Positions 37,368 to 46,598 are shown, numbered from the stretch's first letter. The stretch is 64,000 nt of DNA from Cupriavidus sp. P-10 (GCF_003402535.2 NZ_AP025170.1:1984001-2048000), one strand, 5' to 3'. Numbers and translations are program-made. Notes: a model not told the origin generated them from the sequence alone.

Positions 37368-38351
37368 TCAGGCAGCCTTGATGTTGAGGCGGTTAATGAG
37401 CTGCTTGAACGTGGCGTTGTCGCGGGCGATCACGCGCTTGAAGTCCGGCTCGTCGAGGTAGCCCTCTCCCATGTTCTGCTTCGCCATGGTCTCGCGCAGC
37501 CCCGGCTCCTGCATGGTCTTGGCGATGGCGGCGCGCAATACGGCTACCACTTCCGGCGGCGTGCCCTTCGGGGCCGCGATGCCGCGCCAGCCGTTGATCA
37601 CGAGGTCGATCTTCCGTTCCTTCAGCGTGGGCACGTTCTCCCAGCCCGACTTGATACGCGTCTCGGACATCACCGCCAGCGGACGCACCTTGCCTGCGGC
37701 CACATAGGTGGCAACTTCGACCGGCGTGACGGCCACGGCTTCGATATGGCCGCCCAGCAAGTCCAGCACTGCGGGGTTGGCGCCGCGGAACGGCACATGG
37801 TTGAACTGGACGCCGGCCTTTTCTTCCAGCGCTGCGGCCGAGAGGTGCCCAAGCGAGCCGGGACCGGCGTTGCCCACGCGTACCATGCCGGCCTGCTTCT
37901 TCGCGGCGGCCAGGAATTGTTCAATGGTCTGGTACGGCGAATCGGCGCGCACGGCGATGGTTGCCGGGTCGGCGTTCAGGCGCGCGATGGGGACCATGTC
38001 GTCGGCCGTGAATTTGATCAGACCCATGTGCGGGATCATGGTCAGTTCCACCGTGATGACGGCCAGCCGGTAACCGTCCGGCGGGGCGCTGACGAGGTCG
38101 GACCAGCCCACCCCGCCGCTGGCACCGGACTTGTTCAGGATGACAATGCTCTGCGGCAGGTGCTTGCGCGCGGCTTCGGCAAACGCGCGCGCCAGCACGT
38201 CAGTGCCGCCACCCGGCGCGAACGGTACGATCAGCTCGATCGGACGGGACGGATACGTGCCGCCCTGCGCGAAGGCGGGGCAAGCCGCCGTGGCGGCCAT
38301 GGCAGCGATGCCGCGCAGTGCGGCGCGTCGTTGGAGATTCGGTCGGCTCAT
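37368..38351 (-). CDS. Bug/TctC family substrate-binding protein
   Basis: A 327-residue Bug-family periplasmic protein. The N-terminus LQRRAALRGIAAMAATAACPAFA has paired arginines and could be a Tat or Sec signal. The mature protein begins YPSRPIELIVPFAPGGGTDVLARAFAEA and includes GPGSLGHLSAAALEEKAGVQFNHVPFRGANPAVLDLLGG, the family hinge region. It follows a second Bug gene on the same strand with 109 bases between, downstream of iolB, so both may be part of the inositol transcription unit. No tctAB partner is present. Confidence 0.92.
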   Translation of the reverse strand: MSRPNLQRRAALRGIAAMAATAACPAFAQGGTYPSRPIELIVPFAPGGGTDVLARAFAEAARKHLPQSIVILNKSGASGGVGWSDLVSAPPDGYRLAVITVELTMIPHMGLIKFTADDMVPIARLNADPATIAVRADSPYQTIEQFLAAAKKQAGMVRVGNAGPGSLGHLSAAALEEKAGVQFNHVPFRGANPAVLDLLGGHIEAVAVTPVEVATYVAAGKVRPLAVMSETRIKSGWENVPTLKERKIDLVINGWRGIAAPKGTPPEVVAVLRAAIAKTMQEPGLRETMAKQNMGEGYLDEPDFKRVIARDNATFKQLINRLNIKAA

Positions 38352-38460
38352 GAGTGGAACCCTGTTTTGCGAAAGAGGTAAGGAAAGGCGGGGGCGCTCG
38401 CGGAACGTCTTCGGGCGATTGGGGCGATTGGGGCGGCGTTGTCCGGGTGCCGGACGGCGG

Positions 38461-39432
38461 TCAGTCCAGCCGGATGCCAGCGGCCTTGATCACGCCTGCC
38501 CACAGCTTCTGCTCGCTGTGTGCGAACTGGGTGAACTCCTGCACGGTCATTGGCATCGGCTGGATGCCCAGTTCTTCCAGCCTGGAGCGGGTCTCAGGGT
38601 GCTGCAGCGCTGCCACAAGTTCCTTGTTCAGCCGGTTCACCACCGGTGCCGGCATCTTGGCGGGCCCGACGAACCCCTGCCAGGCGTAGGCTTCGAAGCC
38701 GGACAGGCCCGCCTCGGCCATGGTCGGCACGTCTGGCAGGATGGCGAGCCGCTTGGGCGTGGCCACCGCAAGCACGCGGATCTTGCCGGTACGAATCAGC
38801 GACAGGCTCGGCGGGAGGTCGACGAACATCGCCTGCACCTGTCCGGCCATCAGGTCCTGCAACGCGGGCGACGATCCCTTGTACGGAACGTGCAGGATGT
38901 CGAGTTTCGTGCGCTGCTTGAACAGTTCCAGCGCGACGTGCAGCGGCGAGCCGGGCCCGGACGAGGCCGACGTCACCTTGCCGGGCGTCTTGCGGGCCAG
39001 CGCCATGAATTCATTGAGGTCGCGCGCCGGGAACGACGGGTTGACCGCCAGCACCAGCGGCATGCGTCCCAGCCCGCCGATGAAGGTGAAGTCCTTGTCG
39101 GCGTTGTACGTGAGGGAGGCGTACATCGCCGGATTGAATGCCAGCGTGCCGGAATCGGCGGTGCCGACGGTATAGCCGTCTGCCGCCGAGCGGGCGATGG
39201 CAGTCGCGCCGATGATGCTGGCCGCACCCGGGCGGTTCTCCACGACCACAGGCTGGCCCAGGTCCTTGCCCATCTGTACCGCAAGACCGCGGGCGATCAC
39301 GTCGGTGGTCCCGCCCGGGGCGTAGGGCACGATCCACTTGACCGGCTGGCTGGGGAACGTCTCGGCGTGCGCGGCGGCGCAGCCGGCGGCCAGCAGCGTG
39401 CAAGCCAGCACGCGGGCAAAGATGCGCTTCAT
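38461..39432 (-). CDS. Bug/TctC family substrate-binding protein
   Basis: A 323-residue Bug protein with a Sec signal peptide ending near CAAAHA-ETF. The ligand loop is VKWIVPYAPGGTTDVIARGLA, with Gly-Gly-Thr-Thr-Asp in place of the Gly-Gly-Gly-Thr-Asp of the other two Bug proteins here. It lies 64 bases downstream of iolB on the same strand. AAGGAGACACC precedes the ATG, a good ribosome site. Co-location with iolB and iolC suggests binding of an inositol-derived or sugar-acid ligand, but Bug proteins near iol genes are not a known rule. Confidence 0.92.
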   Translation of the reverse strand: MKRIFARVLACTLLAAGCAAAHAETFPSQPVKWIVPYAPGGTTDVIARGLAVQMGKDLGQPVVVENRPGAASIIGATAIARSAADGYTVGTADSGTLAFNPAMYASLTYNADKDFTFIGGLGRMPLVLAVNPSFPARDLNEFMALARKTPGKVTSASSGPGSPLHVALELFKQRTKLDILHVPYKGSSPALQDLMAGQVQAMFVDLPPSLSLIRTGKIRVLAVATPKRLAILPDVPTMAEAGLSGFEAYAWQGFVGPAKMPAPVVNRLNKELVAALQHPETRSRLEELGIQPMPMTVQEFTQFAHSEQKLWAGVIKAAGIRLD

Positions 39433-39496
39433 GGTGTCTCCTTGATTGTGTACAGGTGGGAATCGTTGCGTTCCCTTGTGAAACAGCGTTGGCTTG

Positions 39497-40339
39497 TCAG
39501 CGGGTGAGCATCCACTCGTGGGCGGGATCGTTCCGGAATGCCCAGCGGCGCTCGGGCCCGGCCATCGTGTTCAGGTAATACAGGTCGTAGCCATACGGCG
39601 CGCAGCACGGGTGATAGCCGCGCGGCACCAGCACGGTGTCGCGGTGCTCGACGGCCATGGCCTCGTCCAGGCTGCGGTCGTCGGTGTACACGCGCTGGAA
39701 GGCAAAGCCCCGCGGCGGGTTGAGCTGGTGGTAATACGTCTCTTCCAGCGCCGTTTCCGCTGCGCCAGTGCTGTCATGCTTGTGCGGCGGGTAGCTGGAG
39801 GAATGGCCCGACGGCGTGATCACCTCCACCACCAGCAGCGACTCGGCCGGTTCGCTTTCCGGCAGGATGTCGCAGACGTAGCGCGTGTTGGCGCCCTCGC
39901 CTCGCACGCTGCGGCGCATCTGGCCGGGTTCGATGACCCGGGCCGGCAGACGGCCCTGGGCCGGGGCGGTGCTGAGTGCCACCTCCGCGCCACCGCGTGC
40001 GTCGATGCGGACCTCGCGCCCCGGCGGCACGTAGACGGCGTACGGCGACTGGTCCTCGAACACGGACTGGCGGCTCCCCAGCGCCGAATATCGCTGGTCG
40101 CCGACGTGGACGTCGACCTCACCGGACAGCACTGTCACGCACAGTTCGCGTGCCGCGGTCGCCAGGGATTCCGTTTCGCCATCGGCAAGGCGCAGCGCCT
40201 TGAAGCCGATATACGTCCATCCGGCCGACTGCGGCGTGACGTCGACGATCACGCGTTCAGCCTGCGCCCCCTTCACGAGGAGACTCGGCCGCGTGGCGGC
40301 CACGGCGCGAGGCGTCACGCTTGGGTCTGCGCGGTTCAT
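39497..40339 (-). CDS. iolB: 5-deoxy-glucuronate isomerase
   Basis: A 280-residue bicupin of the KduI/IolB family that converts 5-deoxy-glucuronate to 5-dehydro-2-deoxygluconate in myo-inositol breakdown. Metal-binding and family segments are clear: SSSYPPHKHD (His-x-His), ALEETYYHQLNPPRGFAFQRVYTDD, and LVPRGYHPCCAPYGYDLYYLN. It starts at an ATGA overlap with iolC upstream; the frame is open further upstream only as the antisense-like extension of iolC coding. The product feeds IolC directly. Confidence 0.95.
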   Translation of the reverse strand: MNRADPSVTPRAVAATRPSLLVKGAQAERVIVDVTPQSAGWTYIGFKALRLADGETESLATAARELCVTVLSGEVDVHVGDQRYSALGSRQSVFEDQSPYAVYVPPGREVRIDARGGAEVALSTAPAQGRLPARVIEPGQMRRSVRGEGANTRYVCDILPESEPAESLLVVEVITPSGHSSSYPPHKHDSTGAAETALEETYYHQLNPPRGFAFQRVYTDDRSLDEAMAVEHRDTVLVPRGYHPCCAPYGYDLYYLNTMAGPERRWAFRNDPAHEWMLTR

Positions 40340-42303
40340 TGCACCCCCTGTTCGATAGCTGCCTCGGTCGGTGCCACCGCACGGCTGGCCCGCCACCCGG
40401 CGATCAGGCGGCGGAAGTTCGCCGCCACCTGCCGGCGGAACGCGGCATCGTCGATCTCGTTGCGCAGCCAGGCCTGGCTGGCGTCGGCCCAGACCGTGCG
40501 GCCAATCATGAAGCCCTTTACCAGCGGCGACGTCGCCTGCGCGAAGCCCGCCACCAGCTGGTCGACCGGCTGGTTCAGGCCGAGGATCACGGCGCCACGG
40601 CACCAGGGATCGCGCGCCTGCACCAGGGCTTCGAGCGCCTGCCATTGGCGCCCGGACATCGCGCCGACCTTCCACCATTCCGGCTTCAGACCGATGTCGT
40701 AAAGGTGGCGGATCGCGCCGACCACGGCCTGGCCCTCGTCGTCGGCCGCCAGCGTGTCCTTGGGCGGGATGACTTCCAGCAACAGTTCGTGACCGCTGTG
40801 CCGGGTGGCTTCCCACACCACCTGCAAGGCTTCGTCCTGCTCGGCGCGCAGCGCGGCGGGATCGTCCGGGTGGTAGAACACCAGGCACTTGACCACCTGC
40901 TCGCGCGGCCAATGAGCCAGTTCCGAGGCAAGCGAGCGCGTGCCGTCGAAGCGCAGCGGCCGCGAGCCGGGCAATTCAATGGGGCGGCCCACCCACCAGC
41001 CGCGGCCGGTGGCGCCGTGCAGCGCGGCTTCGCCGAGACGGCCGTCTATCAGCACGCCGATCTTTCCGCGGCAGCCGTTGTCGCCTTCGACCTCCGCCAC
41101 GACTTCATTGATGAGTGTCTTGAGAGCCGGAATCCGGCTGGGGTCGGCATCCGCCGCGCGGGCCAGGTCTTCGAACTGGGCGCGGTGATCGTAGGCGAGT
41201 ACATATAGTTCCGGCCACGCTGGGCGGGCCACCGACACGCGGTGCAGGTGTGCAAGCTGCGCATCCTGGTCGGGGCGCGGATGGCGGTTCCCGGAGAACC
41301 AGTGTTCCAGCTCGGCCGGCGTCGGCATGGCGGGCGCGCAGCCATGGCGCGACACCACGATGGCGCCACAGGCGTTGGCGATGGCCGCAGACTCGCTCCA
41401 GCCGTTGCCACGCAGCAACCCGGACAGCAGGCCGGACGCGAACGCATCGCCGGCGCCCAGCACGTTGAGCACCTCGACGCGCTCGCCGTGGACGGTCAGC
41501 GCATCGTCGATGCGGGCCGGAATGTCGCCCTGCACGATGGTGCAGCCGAGCGGGCCGCGCTTGACCACCAGCGTGGCGCTGGTGCACGTGCGCACCTGGC
41601 TCAGGCTGGTCATCAGGTCATCGGAGCCCCCTGCGATCATCCACTCTTCCTCGGTGCCGATGATCAGCTCGAAGGCGCCGAGTTGCTCCTGCAGATGGCG
41701 GCTGACGCTGGCGTTGCCGATATAGCGCGTCTCGCCGTCGCCCTTGCCGGTCAGGCCCCACAGCACCGGGCGGTAGTCGATGTCGAGCACGCGCACAAGG
41801 CCATGGCGCCCGGCGATCTCCAGCGCACGCCGCGAAGCGGCCAGCACGCCCGGTGTGCTCAGGTGCGTGCCGGTGATGACAAGGCTGCGGCAGCGGGCAA
41901 GGAAGGCTTCGTCGATGCCATTGGCGTCCAGCGCCATGTCGGCACAATTCTCGCGGGCGAAGAGCAGCGGGAAGGTGTCCTGATCCTTGATGCCAAGGAG
42001 TACCATGCCGGTCAGCCGTTCGGCATCGACCTGCACCTGGCTCACGTCGCAGCCCTCCCGGCGCAGCGTGTCAAGCAGGAAGCGGCCGTTCTGCTCATTG
42101 CCGACCCGGGAGATCATGGCCGAGCGCAGGCCCAGCCGCGCGGTGCCGAACGCGATATTGGCCGACGAGCCGCCGAGGTACTTGGCAAAAGTGCTGGCCG
42201 ATTCCAGGCTGCAACCGATCTGCTGGGCGTAGAGGTCGACGGCGAGCCGGCCGAGGCAGGCTACGTCGAAGTCGCGGTCGGCGGGAAAATTTGGAAGGTG
42301 CAT
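40336..42303 (-). CDS. iolC: 5-dehydro-2-deoxygluconokinase fused to DUF2090 aldolase-like domain
   Basis: A 655-residue fusion. Residues about 10-330 are a PfkB-family kinase that phosphorylates 5-dehydro-2-deoxygluconate: VACLGRLAVDLYAQQIG at the start, LGGSSANIAFGTARLGL, and the catalytic VLGAGDAFASGLLSGLL. Residues about 345-655 are a DUF2090 domain, an aldolase-barrel-like module that in proteobacterial inositol clusters is thought to take the IolJ step on the phosphorylated product; PELYVLAYDHRAQFEDL begins it. The start MHLPNFPADRDFDV is chosen for homology; an ATG 33 codons earlier is possible, and neither has a strong ribosome site. Coupled to iolB. Confidence 0.93.
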   Translation of the reverse strand: MHLPNFPADRDFDVACLGRLAVDLYAQQIGCSLESASTFAKYLGGSSANIAFGTARLGLRSAMISRVGNEQNGRFLLDTLRREGCDVSQVQVDAERLTGMVLLGIKDQDTFPLLFARENCADMALDANGIDEAFLARCRSLVITGTHLSTPGVLAASRRALEIAGRHGLVRVLDIDYRPVLWGLTGKGDGETRYIGNASVSRHLQEQLGAFELIIGTEEEWMIAGGSDDLMTSLSQVRTCTSATLVVKRGPLGCTIVQGDIPARIDDALTVHGERVEVLNVLGAGDAFASGLLSGLLRGNGWSESAAIANACGAIVVSRHGCAPAMPTPAELEHWFSGNRHPRPDQDAQLAHLHRVSVARPAWPELYVLAYDHRAQFEDLARAADADPSRIPALKTLINEVVAEVEGDNGCRGKIGVLIDGRLGEAALHGATGRGWWVGRPIELPGSRPLRFDGTRSLASELAHWPREQVVKCLVFYHPDDPAALRAEQDEALQVVWEATRHSGHELLLEVIPPKDTLAADDEGQAVVGAIRHLYDIGLKPEWWKVGAMSGRQWQALEALVQARDPWCRGAVILGLNQPVDQLVAGFAQATSPLVKGFMIGRTVWADASQAWLRNEIDDAAFRRQVAANFRRLIAGWRASRAVAPTEAAIEQGVQ

Positions 42304-42414
42304 GCTGGTTGTGGGTTCGACTCGGGCGTCAGCAAGGGGGTCGGAGGCGCTGCCAGGGCATGCGTTTGATATGCCGTTGTTCGCGCAGGGTGAGGCCATC
42401 ATAGCCCAGACTTA

Positions 42415-42455
42415 GAAAATTTGTTCTGTTTTTTTGTTTGTGCGAAAATATTTTC
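42415..42455. promoter_or_regulatory. candidate IolR operator between iolC and iolR
   Basis: The 228-base gap between the divergent iolC and iolR genes contains an AT-rich patch with a perfect 12-base palindrome GAAAATATTTTC (42444-42455) and a matching half-site GAAAAT at 42415-42420, 29 bases away. RpiR-type inositol regulators typically bind A/T-rich palindromes in such a divergent region. Binding is inferred. Confidence 0.55.
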
Positions 42456-42531
42456 TATTCCGCACTTCGACCAGCTTGCACCGCCGCCCCCAGCTACGCT
42501 TTTCTACATTCCGCCCGATGAACACTGCCCC

Positions 42532-43464
42532 ATGAGCACTGAGCACCCCTTCCCCGACGCCGACGCCTTCCTTGCCGCGATGCAAAGCGGTTTCCCCGCG
42601 CTCAGCAAGCAACTGAGGGCGATTGCACAGTATGTGGAGGCCAATCGCGAGCGCCTGGCGCTGCAGGGCGTCAACGACATCGCCCGGCAATGCGAGGTCC
42701 AGCCGTCCGCGATCATCCGCTTCGCCAAGCACTTCGGCTTCTCCGGTTTCTCGCAGATGCAGCGGCTGTTCCGCGACAGCGCCGCGCGACAGCTCGCACC
42801 CAATGCCAACTACCAGGACCGGCTGCGCGACCTGATCCGTACCACCGGCGGGCCACTGACGGGCAGCGGGATCGCGCATGAGGTGATTGCGGGCAGCATC
42901 GAAAGCCTGGAGGCCCTGCAGCGCGGCGCGGCGGACATGCCGTTTGACCAGGCGGTGGAACTGCTGGTCCAGGCGCCTTCCGTGTGGCTGATGGCCTCGC
43001 GCCGCGCCTTCCCGGTGGGCGCGTACCTCGTCTACGCCCTGCAGCACACCGGCAAGCCAATCCAGTGGCTCAATGGCCTGGGTCAAATGCAGCAGGGACA
43101 ACTGCGGGCGCTGCGGCCGGGCGATGTGATGGTGGCAGTGTCGTTCGAGCCGTATGCGCAAGAGACGCTGCTGGCGGTGCAGGACGCCGCCGCGCGCGGG
43201 GCCCGCATCGTTGCGATCAGCGACAGCCAGTTGAGTCCGCTGGCCGACCATGCCGAGGTGCTGCTGCCGGTGCAGGATGCCGCGACGTTCGGCTTTCGCT
43301 CGCTGACCAGCACGCTGTGCCTGGCGCAGTCGCTATTCCTGGCGCTGGCCTATCGACTGGAGATCGCGTACACGCAGCCGGAGTCGGCGCCGCTGTCCCC
43401 GTCATCGCCGTCATCGCCATCATCGCCTTCATCGGCACGCAAGGCATCAACGAAAGCTTCGTAA
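42532..43464 (+). CDS. RpiR family regulator of inositol catabolism (IolR-like)
   Basis: A 310-residue RpiR regulator. The N-terminal helix-turn-helix region (residues about 10-85) includes LALQGVNDIARQCEVQPSAIIRFAKHFGFSGFSQMQRLFRDS; a SIS sugar-phosphate domain follows (about 125-270), with the serine-rich motif around WLMASRRAFPVGAYLVYAL. Its divergence from iolC and the palindromes between them support control of the iol genes, with a phosphorylated inositol catabolite as inducer. The C-terminus has a repeated Ser-Pro-Ser tail from a 9-base tandem repeat. The first ATG after a long upstream open frame is used. Confidence 0.85.
   Translation: MSTEHPFPDADAFLAAMQSGFPALSKQLRAIAQYVEANRERLALQGVNDIARQCEVQPSAIIRFAKHFGFSGFSQMQRLFRDSAARQLAPNANYQDRLRDLIRTTGGPLTGSGIAHEVIAGSIESLEALQRGAADMPFDQAVELLVQAPSVWLMASRRAFPVGAYLVYALQHTGKPIQWLNGLGQMQQGQLRALRPGDVMVAVSFEPYAQETLLAVQDAAARGARIVAISDSQLSPLADHAEVLLPVQDAATFGFRSLTSTLCLAQSLFLALAYRLEIAYTQPESAPLSPSSPSSPSSPSSARKASTKAS
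43399..43434. repeat. 4 x 9-bp in-frame tandem repeat at the end of the IolR-like gene
   Basis: Four copies of CCGTCATCG (the last two with one change) encode Ser-Ser-Pro units in a disordered tail beyond the SIS domain. Confidence 0.88.
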
Positions 43465-43520
43465 CCCATCCTCCATGTCCGGGCCGCTGCGCCACGCTGT
43501 GCACCGTCAAGCCAAAGCCA

Positions 43521-44261
43521 ATGAGCTACCCTCCCCTGCAACCCAAGCCCCCAAACCTCCTGACCTCCTATTTCTGGAGCGGCGACGCCATCCGCAGTCG
43601 GGGCGTCAGTGACATCGTGCTGTCAGGCAAGGTCGACGTGCCTGAGCCGCCGGCGCGTCTGCTCGCGGATTGGGCCAGGGAGATATCGTCCCGCATGACC
43701 TTGGAACCCGGAGATGTCGAGATGTTGCCTCTGGCACGGGCACGAGCGCGCTGGCCGGCCTACTCGCAATGCGTGCAGGCAGTGTCTGACTGGGCGAGCA
43801 CGCTTGGACTGCCCGGAGTACTTGCCTCCGGTGACGTCGCCCTCATGGCTTGCCGCGGCGCGAGGTATCACCATGACGGAGAGCAGTACGGCGGTTCGGC
43901 CTTCTGCAATCTCTTCCTGAGCGAGGACAAGGGGCAGGACGTACATTTTCCGTCCTTGGATCTTCGAATCCCCCTGACCCGTGGTTCGGTCCTGATATTC
44001 GATACCTGCCAGCCTCATGGGGTCATTCAACGCGGCAGCAGCGGCTTTGATGTGGCCGACTTCCCGCCCGACCAGGATTGCACGCAGCTATTCCTCACCT
44101 GGGAGCTTCCCATTGAGGATGTCCATGTCATGCGGGCGCTCAATGTCGCCTTCGACATTGACCTTGCGACCTCGCCGAAGGTGAATGAGGAGCAAGTCCG
44201 GCTGAATGATGAAAGGGTCAGCGTGCGTCACGAGTCAGGTCAGTGGCACCGGGCTGACTAA
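43521..44261 (+). CDS. 2-oxoglutarate/Fe(II)-dependent oxygenase-like protein
   Basis: A 246-residue protein with the metal triad of the 2OG-Fe(II) oxygenases: His117-x-Asp119 in RYHHDGEQYGG and a distal His166 in DTCQPHGVIQRGS, with Arg171 positioned to hold 2-oxoglutarate. Between them runs FCNLFLSEDKGQDVHFPSLDLRIPLTRGSVLIFD, the double-stranded beta-helix. Prolyl-hydroxylase-like and AlkB-like families share this pattern; the substrate is open. No signal peptide. The ATG lacks a good ribosome site. It lies 56 bases after the IolR-like gene. Confidence 0.75.
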   Translation: MSYPPLQPKPPNLLTSYFWSGDAIRSRGVSDIVLSGKVDVPEPPARLLADWAREISSRMTLEPGDVEMLPLARARARWPAYSQCVQAVSDWASTLGLPGVLASGDVALMACRGARYHHDGEQYGGSAFCNLFLSEDKGQDVHFPSLDLRIPLTRGSVLIFDTCQPHGVIQRGSSGFDVADFPPDQDCTQLFLTWELPIEDVHVMRALNVAFDIDLATSPKVNEEQVRLNDERVSVRHESGQWHRAD

Positions 44262-44437
44262 CCGTCGGGACTGGTCACGATCCCAGCTGGCGCACGACGG
44301 CCGGAACTCACTCGCTGCGGCGGGACCCGACCCTCGCCACGCGCGCCAACGGCGTCTGAGCTGCACTACAGTGATGGGCCGTCACGTTGAACTACATCTG
44401 GGCTTCGGTCCATAAGATCGTTACTTGCAGTCGCTAT

Positions 44438-45634
44438 TCATCGTTCGATGAAGCGTTCGTCAAGGGCCTCTCTGGTATGCCTTGCAATCATCAGTTCCTC
44501 ATTGGTCGGGATGACCCAGACCGGTACCCGGCCCGAGGCCGAACTGATGCGCGGTCCGTCGCCCGCGTTGGCTTCGGCATCGACACTCAAGCCGAGCCAT
44601 GCCGCCAGCCGGCATACGCGTTCGCGGATGGGCGCCGCATGCTCGCCGATGCCTGCGGTGAAGACCAGCGCGTCCAGCCCCTGCGCGGCAGCGGCGAGCG
44701 AGCCAAGTTCGCGGGCAATGCGATACGTGTACAACTCGACCGCAAAGCGCGCCTGAGCATCGTCGCTGGCGAGCAGCGCGCGCATATCGCTCGACACACC
44801 GGAGACGCCAAGCAGGCCGGATTTGCGGTAGATCAGGTCCTCGATGGCGCGGGCATCCATGCCGAGTTCGCTGATCAGGTACAGGATCACGCCCGGGTCG
44901 AGGCTGCCGCAGCGGGTTCCCATCGGCAGGCCGTCCACCGCAGTGAAGCCCATGGTGCTGGCCACGCTGCGGCCCGCCACCAGCGCGCACATGCTGCTGC
45001 CATTGCCGAGGTGGGCCACAACGGTGCGGCCCGCGGCCGCGCCCGCATCCACGCCTGGGAGGACACTCGCGATGTACTCGTAGGACAGTCCGTGGAAGCC
45101 GTAGCGCCTGACGCCTCGCGCAGTTATCTCCGCTGGCAATGCAAATGCCTGTGCCACTTCCGGCTGCGCCCGGTGGAAGGCGGTGTCGAAACAGGCGACT
45201 TGCGGCAGTTCCGGACGCCGCTCGGCGAGGATGCGGATGGGCTTGAGGTTGTGGGGCTGGTGCAAGGGCGCGAGCGGGCAAAGCGTACCCAGTTCCGACA
45301 GTAACGCGTCGGTCACCCTTGCCGGCTGGGTGAAACGTACCCCGCCGTGCACCACCCGGTGCCCCACCGCGCTCAGCGTATGCCCTTCCCCATGGCCGCG
45401 CAGGAAGTCCGCCAGGAAGGTGATGGCACCTTCGTGCCCGAGTTCGGTGCCGGCGTCCCACCGCCTGGTCTCGATCTCGGCCCCCGCCGCATCGGTCGCG
45501 CGGAACGCCGGCGCCGTGTAAAGTCCGTCGAGGCTGCCGCGCAAGACAAGTTGCAGCGCATCGTCATGGGTATCGTAGGCGCAGTACTTGAGGCTCGACG
45601 AACCCGCATTCAGGACCAGGATCAGTTCGGCCAT
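44438..45634 (-). CDS. ackA: acetate kinase
   Basis: A 398-residue ASKHA-fold kinase that interconverts acetyl phosphate plus ADP and acetate plus ATP. N-terminal LVLNAGSSSLKYCAYD carries the phosphate-binding Asn and Ser; VGHRVVHGG holds the catalytic region with Arg/His; VAHLGNGSSMCAL and FTAGIGEHAAPIRERV are further family signatures, the last with the catalytic glutamate. Length matches the family (about 400). It is the last gene of a leftward run, 4 bases after pta, the usual partner. Confidence 0.96.
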   Translation of the reverse strand: MAELILVLNAGSSSLKYCAYDTHDDALQLVLRGSLDGLYTAPAFRATDAAGAEIETRRWDAGTELGHEGAITFLADFLRGHGEGHTLSAVGHRVVHGGVRFTQPARVTDALLSELGTLCPLAPLHQPHNLKPIRILAERRPELPQVACFDTAFHRAQPEVAQAFALPAEITARGVRRYGFHGLSYEYIASVLPGVDAGAAAGRTVVAHLGNGSSMCALVAGRSVASTMGFTAVDGLPMGTRCGSLDPGVILYLISELGMDARAIEDLIYRKSGLLGVSGVSSDMRALLASDDAQARFAVELYTYRIARELGSLAAAAQGLDALVFTAGIGEHAAPIRERVCRLAAWLGLSVDAEANAGDGPRISSASGRVPVWVIPTNEELMIARHTREALDERFIER

Positions 45635-45638
45635 GGCA

Positions 45639-46598
45639 TCACCCCGCCACCTTGCCGGACTCGCGGCGAGCCCTGGCCACCAGCGCGGCCACCGCGCACG
45701 ACGCCAGCCGCGTCGTGACCGAGTCGGCGCGGCTGGTCAGGATGATCGGCACCCGCGCGCCCAGCACGATGCCCGCGGCGTCGGCCCCGGCCAGGAAGGT
45801 CAGGCTCTTGGCAAGCATGTTGCCGGCATCCAGGTCGGGCACCAGCAAGACATTGGCGCGCCCCGCCACCGGCGAATCGATCTTCTTGATCCGTGCGGCA
45901 TCCAGGTTGATGGCGTTGTCCAGCGCAAGCGGCCCGTCGACCACCGCACCGGTGATCTGGTGGCGGTCGACCATCTTGCACAGCGCGGCAGCATCGAGCG
46001 TGGATGGCACCTTCGGGTTGACCGTCTCCATCGCCGACAGGATCGCCACGCGCACCTCCTCGACCCGCAAGGCATGGGCCAGGTCGATCGCGTTTTGCAG
46101 GATGTCGGCTTTCTCGGCCAGCGTCGGCGCGATGTTGACGGCAGCGTCGGTGACGATCAGGGCGTCCTCGTGCCCCGGCACGTCCATCACGAAGCAGTGG
46201 CTGACGCGTCGCGCGGTGCGCAAGCCGCTGTCGCTCCTGACCACGGCCCCCATCAACTCGTCGGTGTGCAGGCTGCCCTTCATCAGGGCCTCGGCCTTGC
46301 TTTCGCGAACGAGTTGCACGGCTGCCGCGGCTGCTGCGTGACTGTGCTCGGCATCGACGATCGGGTAATCGCGGATATCAAGGCTGGCTGCGCGGGCGGC
46401 GTCCTCGATGCGCGAACGTGGCCCGACCAGGATCGGCGCGATCAGGCCCAGCCGCGCGGCCTCCACCGCGCCTTGCAGCGACGACTGGTCGCACGGATGG
46501 ACCACCGCAGTTGGTGTCGGCGGCATGGTCTTGCAAAAATCAATCAGACGCTGGTACTTCTCATGCTTGGCGTTCACGGCTTGCTCCGTCAGGGTCAT
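45639..46598 (-). CDS. pta: phosphate acetyltransferase (short PTA/PTB type)
   Basis: A 319-residue enzyme of the phosphate acetyl/butyryltransferase family, which makes acetyl phosphate and CoA from acetyl-CoA. Only the catalytic domain is present, with no N-terminal DRTGG or MaoC part. Visible are LMKGSLHTDELMGAVV, GHEDALIVTDAAVNIAPTL, and VVDGPLALDNAIN. With AckA it would conserve ATP from acetyl-CoA. Four bases before ackA and 39 after the DUF3141 gene. In PHB-forming relatives this Pta/Ack pair is induced at low oxygen. The ATG has only a weak ribosome site. Confidence 0.92.
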   Translation of the reverse strand: MTLTEQAVNAKHEKYQRLIDFCKTMPPTPTAVVHPCDQSSLQGAVEAARLGLIAPILVGPRSRIEDAARAASLDIRDYPIVDAEHSHAAAAAAVQLVRESKAEALMKGSLHTDELMGAVVRSDSGLRTARRVSHCFVMDVPGHEDALIVTDAAVNIAPTLAEKADILQNAIDLAHALRVEEVRVAILSAMETVNPKVPSTLDAAALCKMVDRHQITGAVVDGPLALDNAINLDAARIKKIDSPVAGRANVLLVPDLDAGNMLAKSLTFLAGADAAGIVLGARVPIILTSRADSVTTRLASCAVAALVARARRESGKVAG

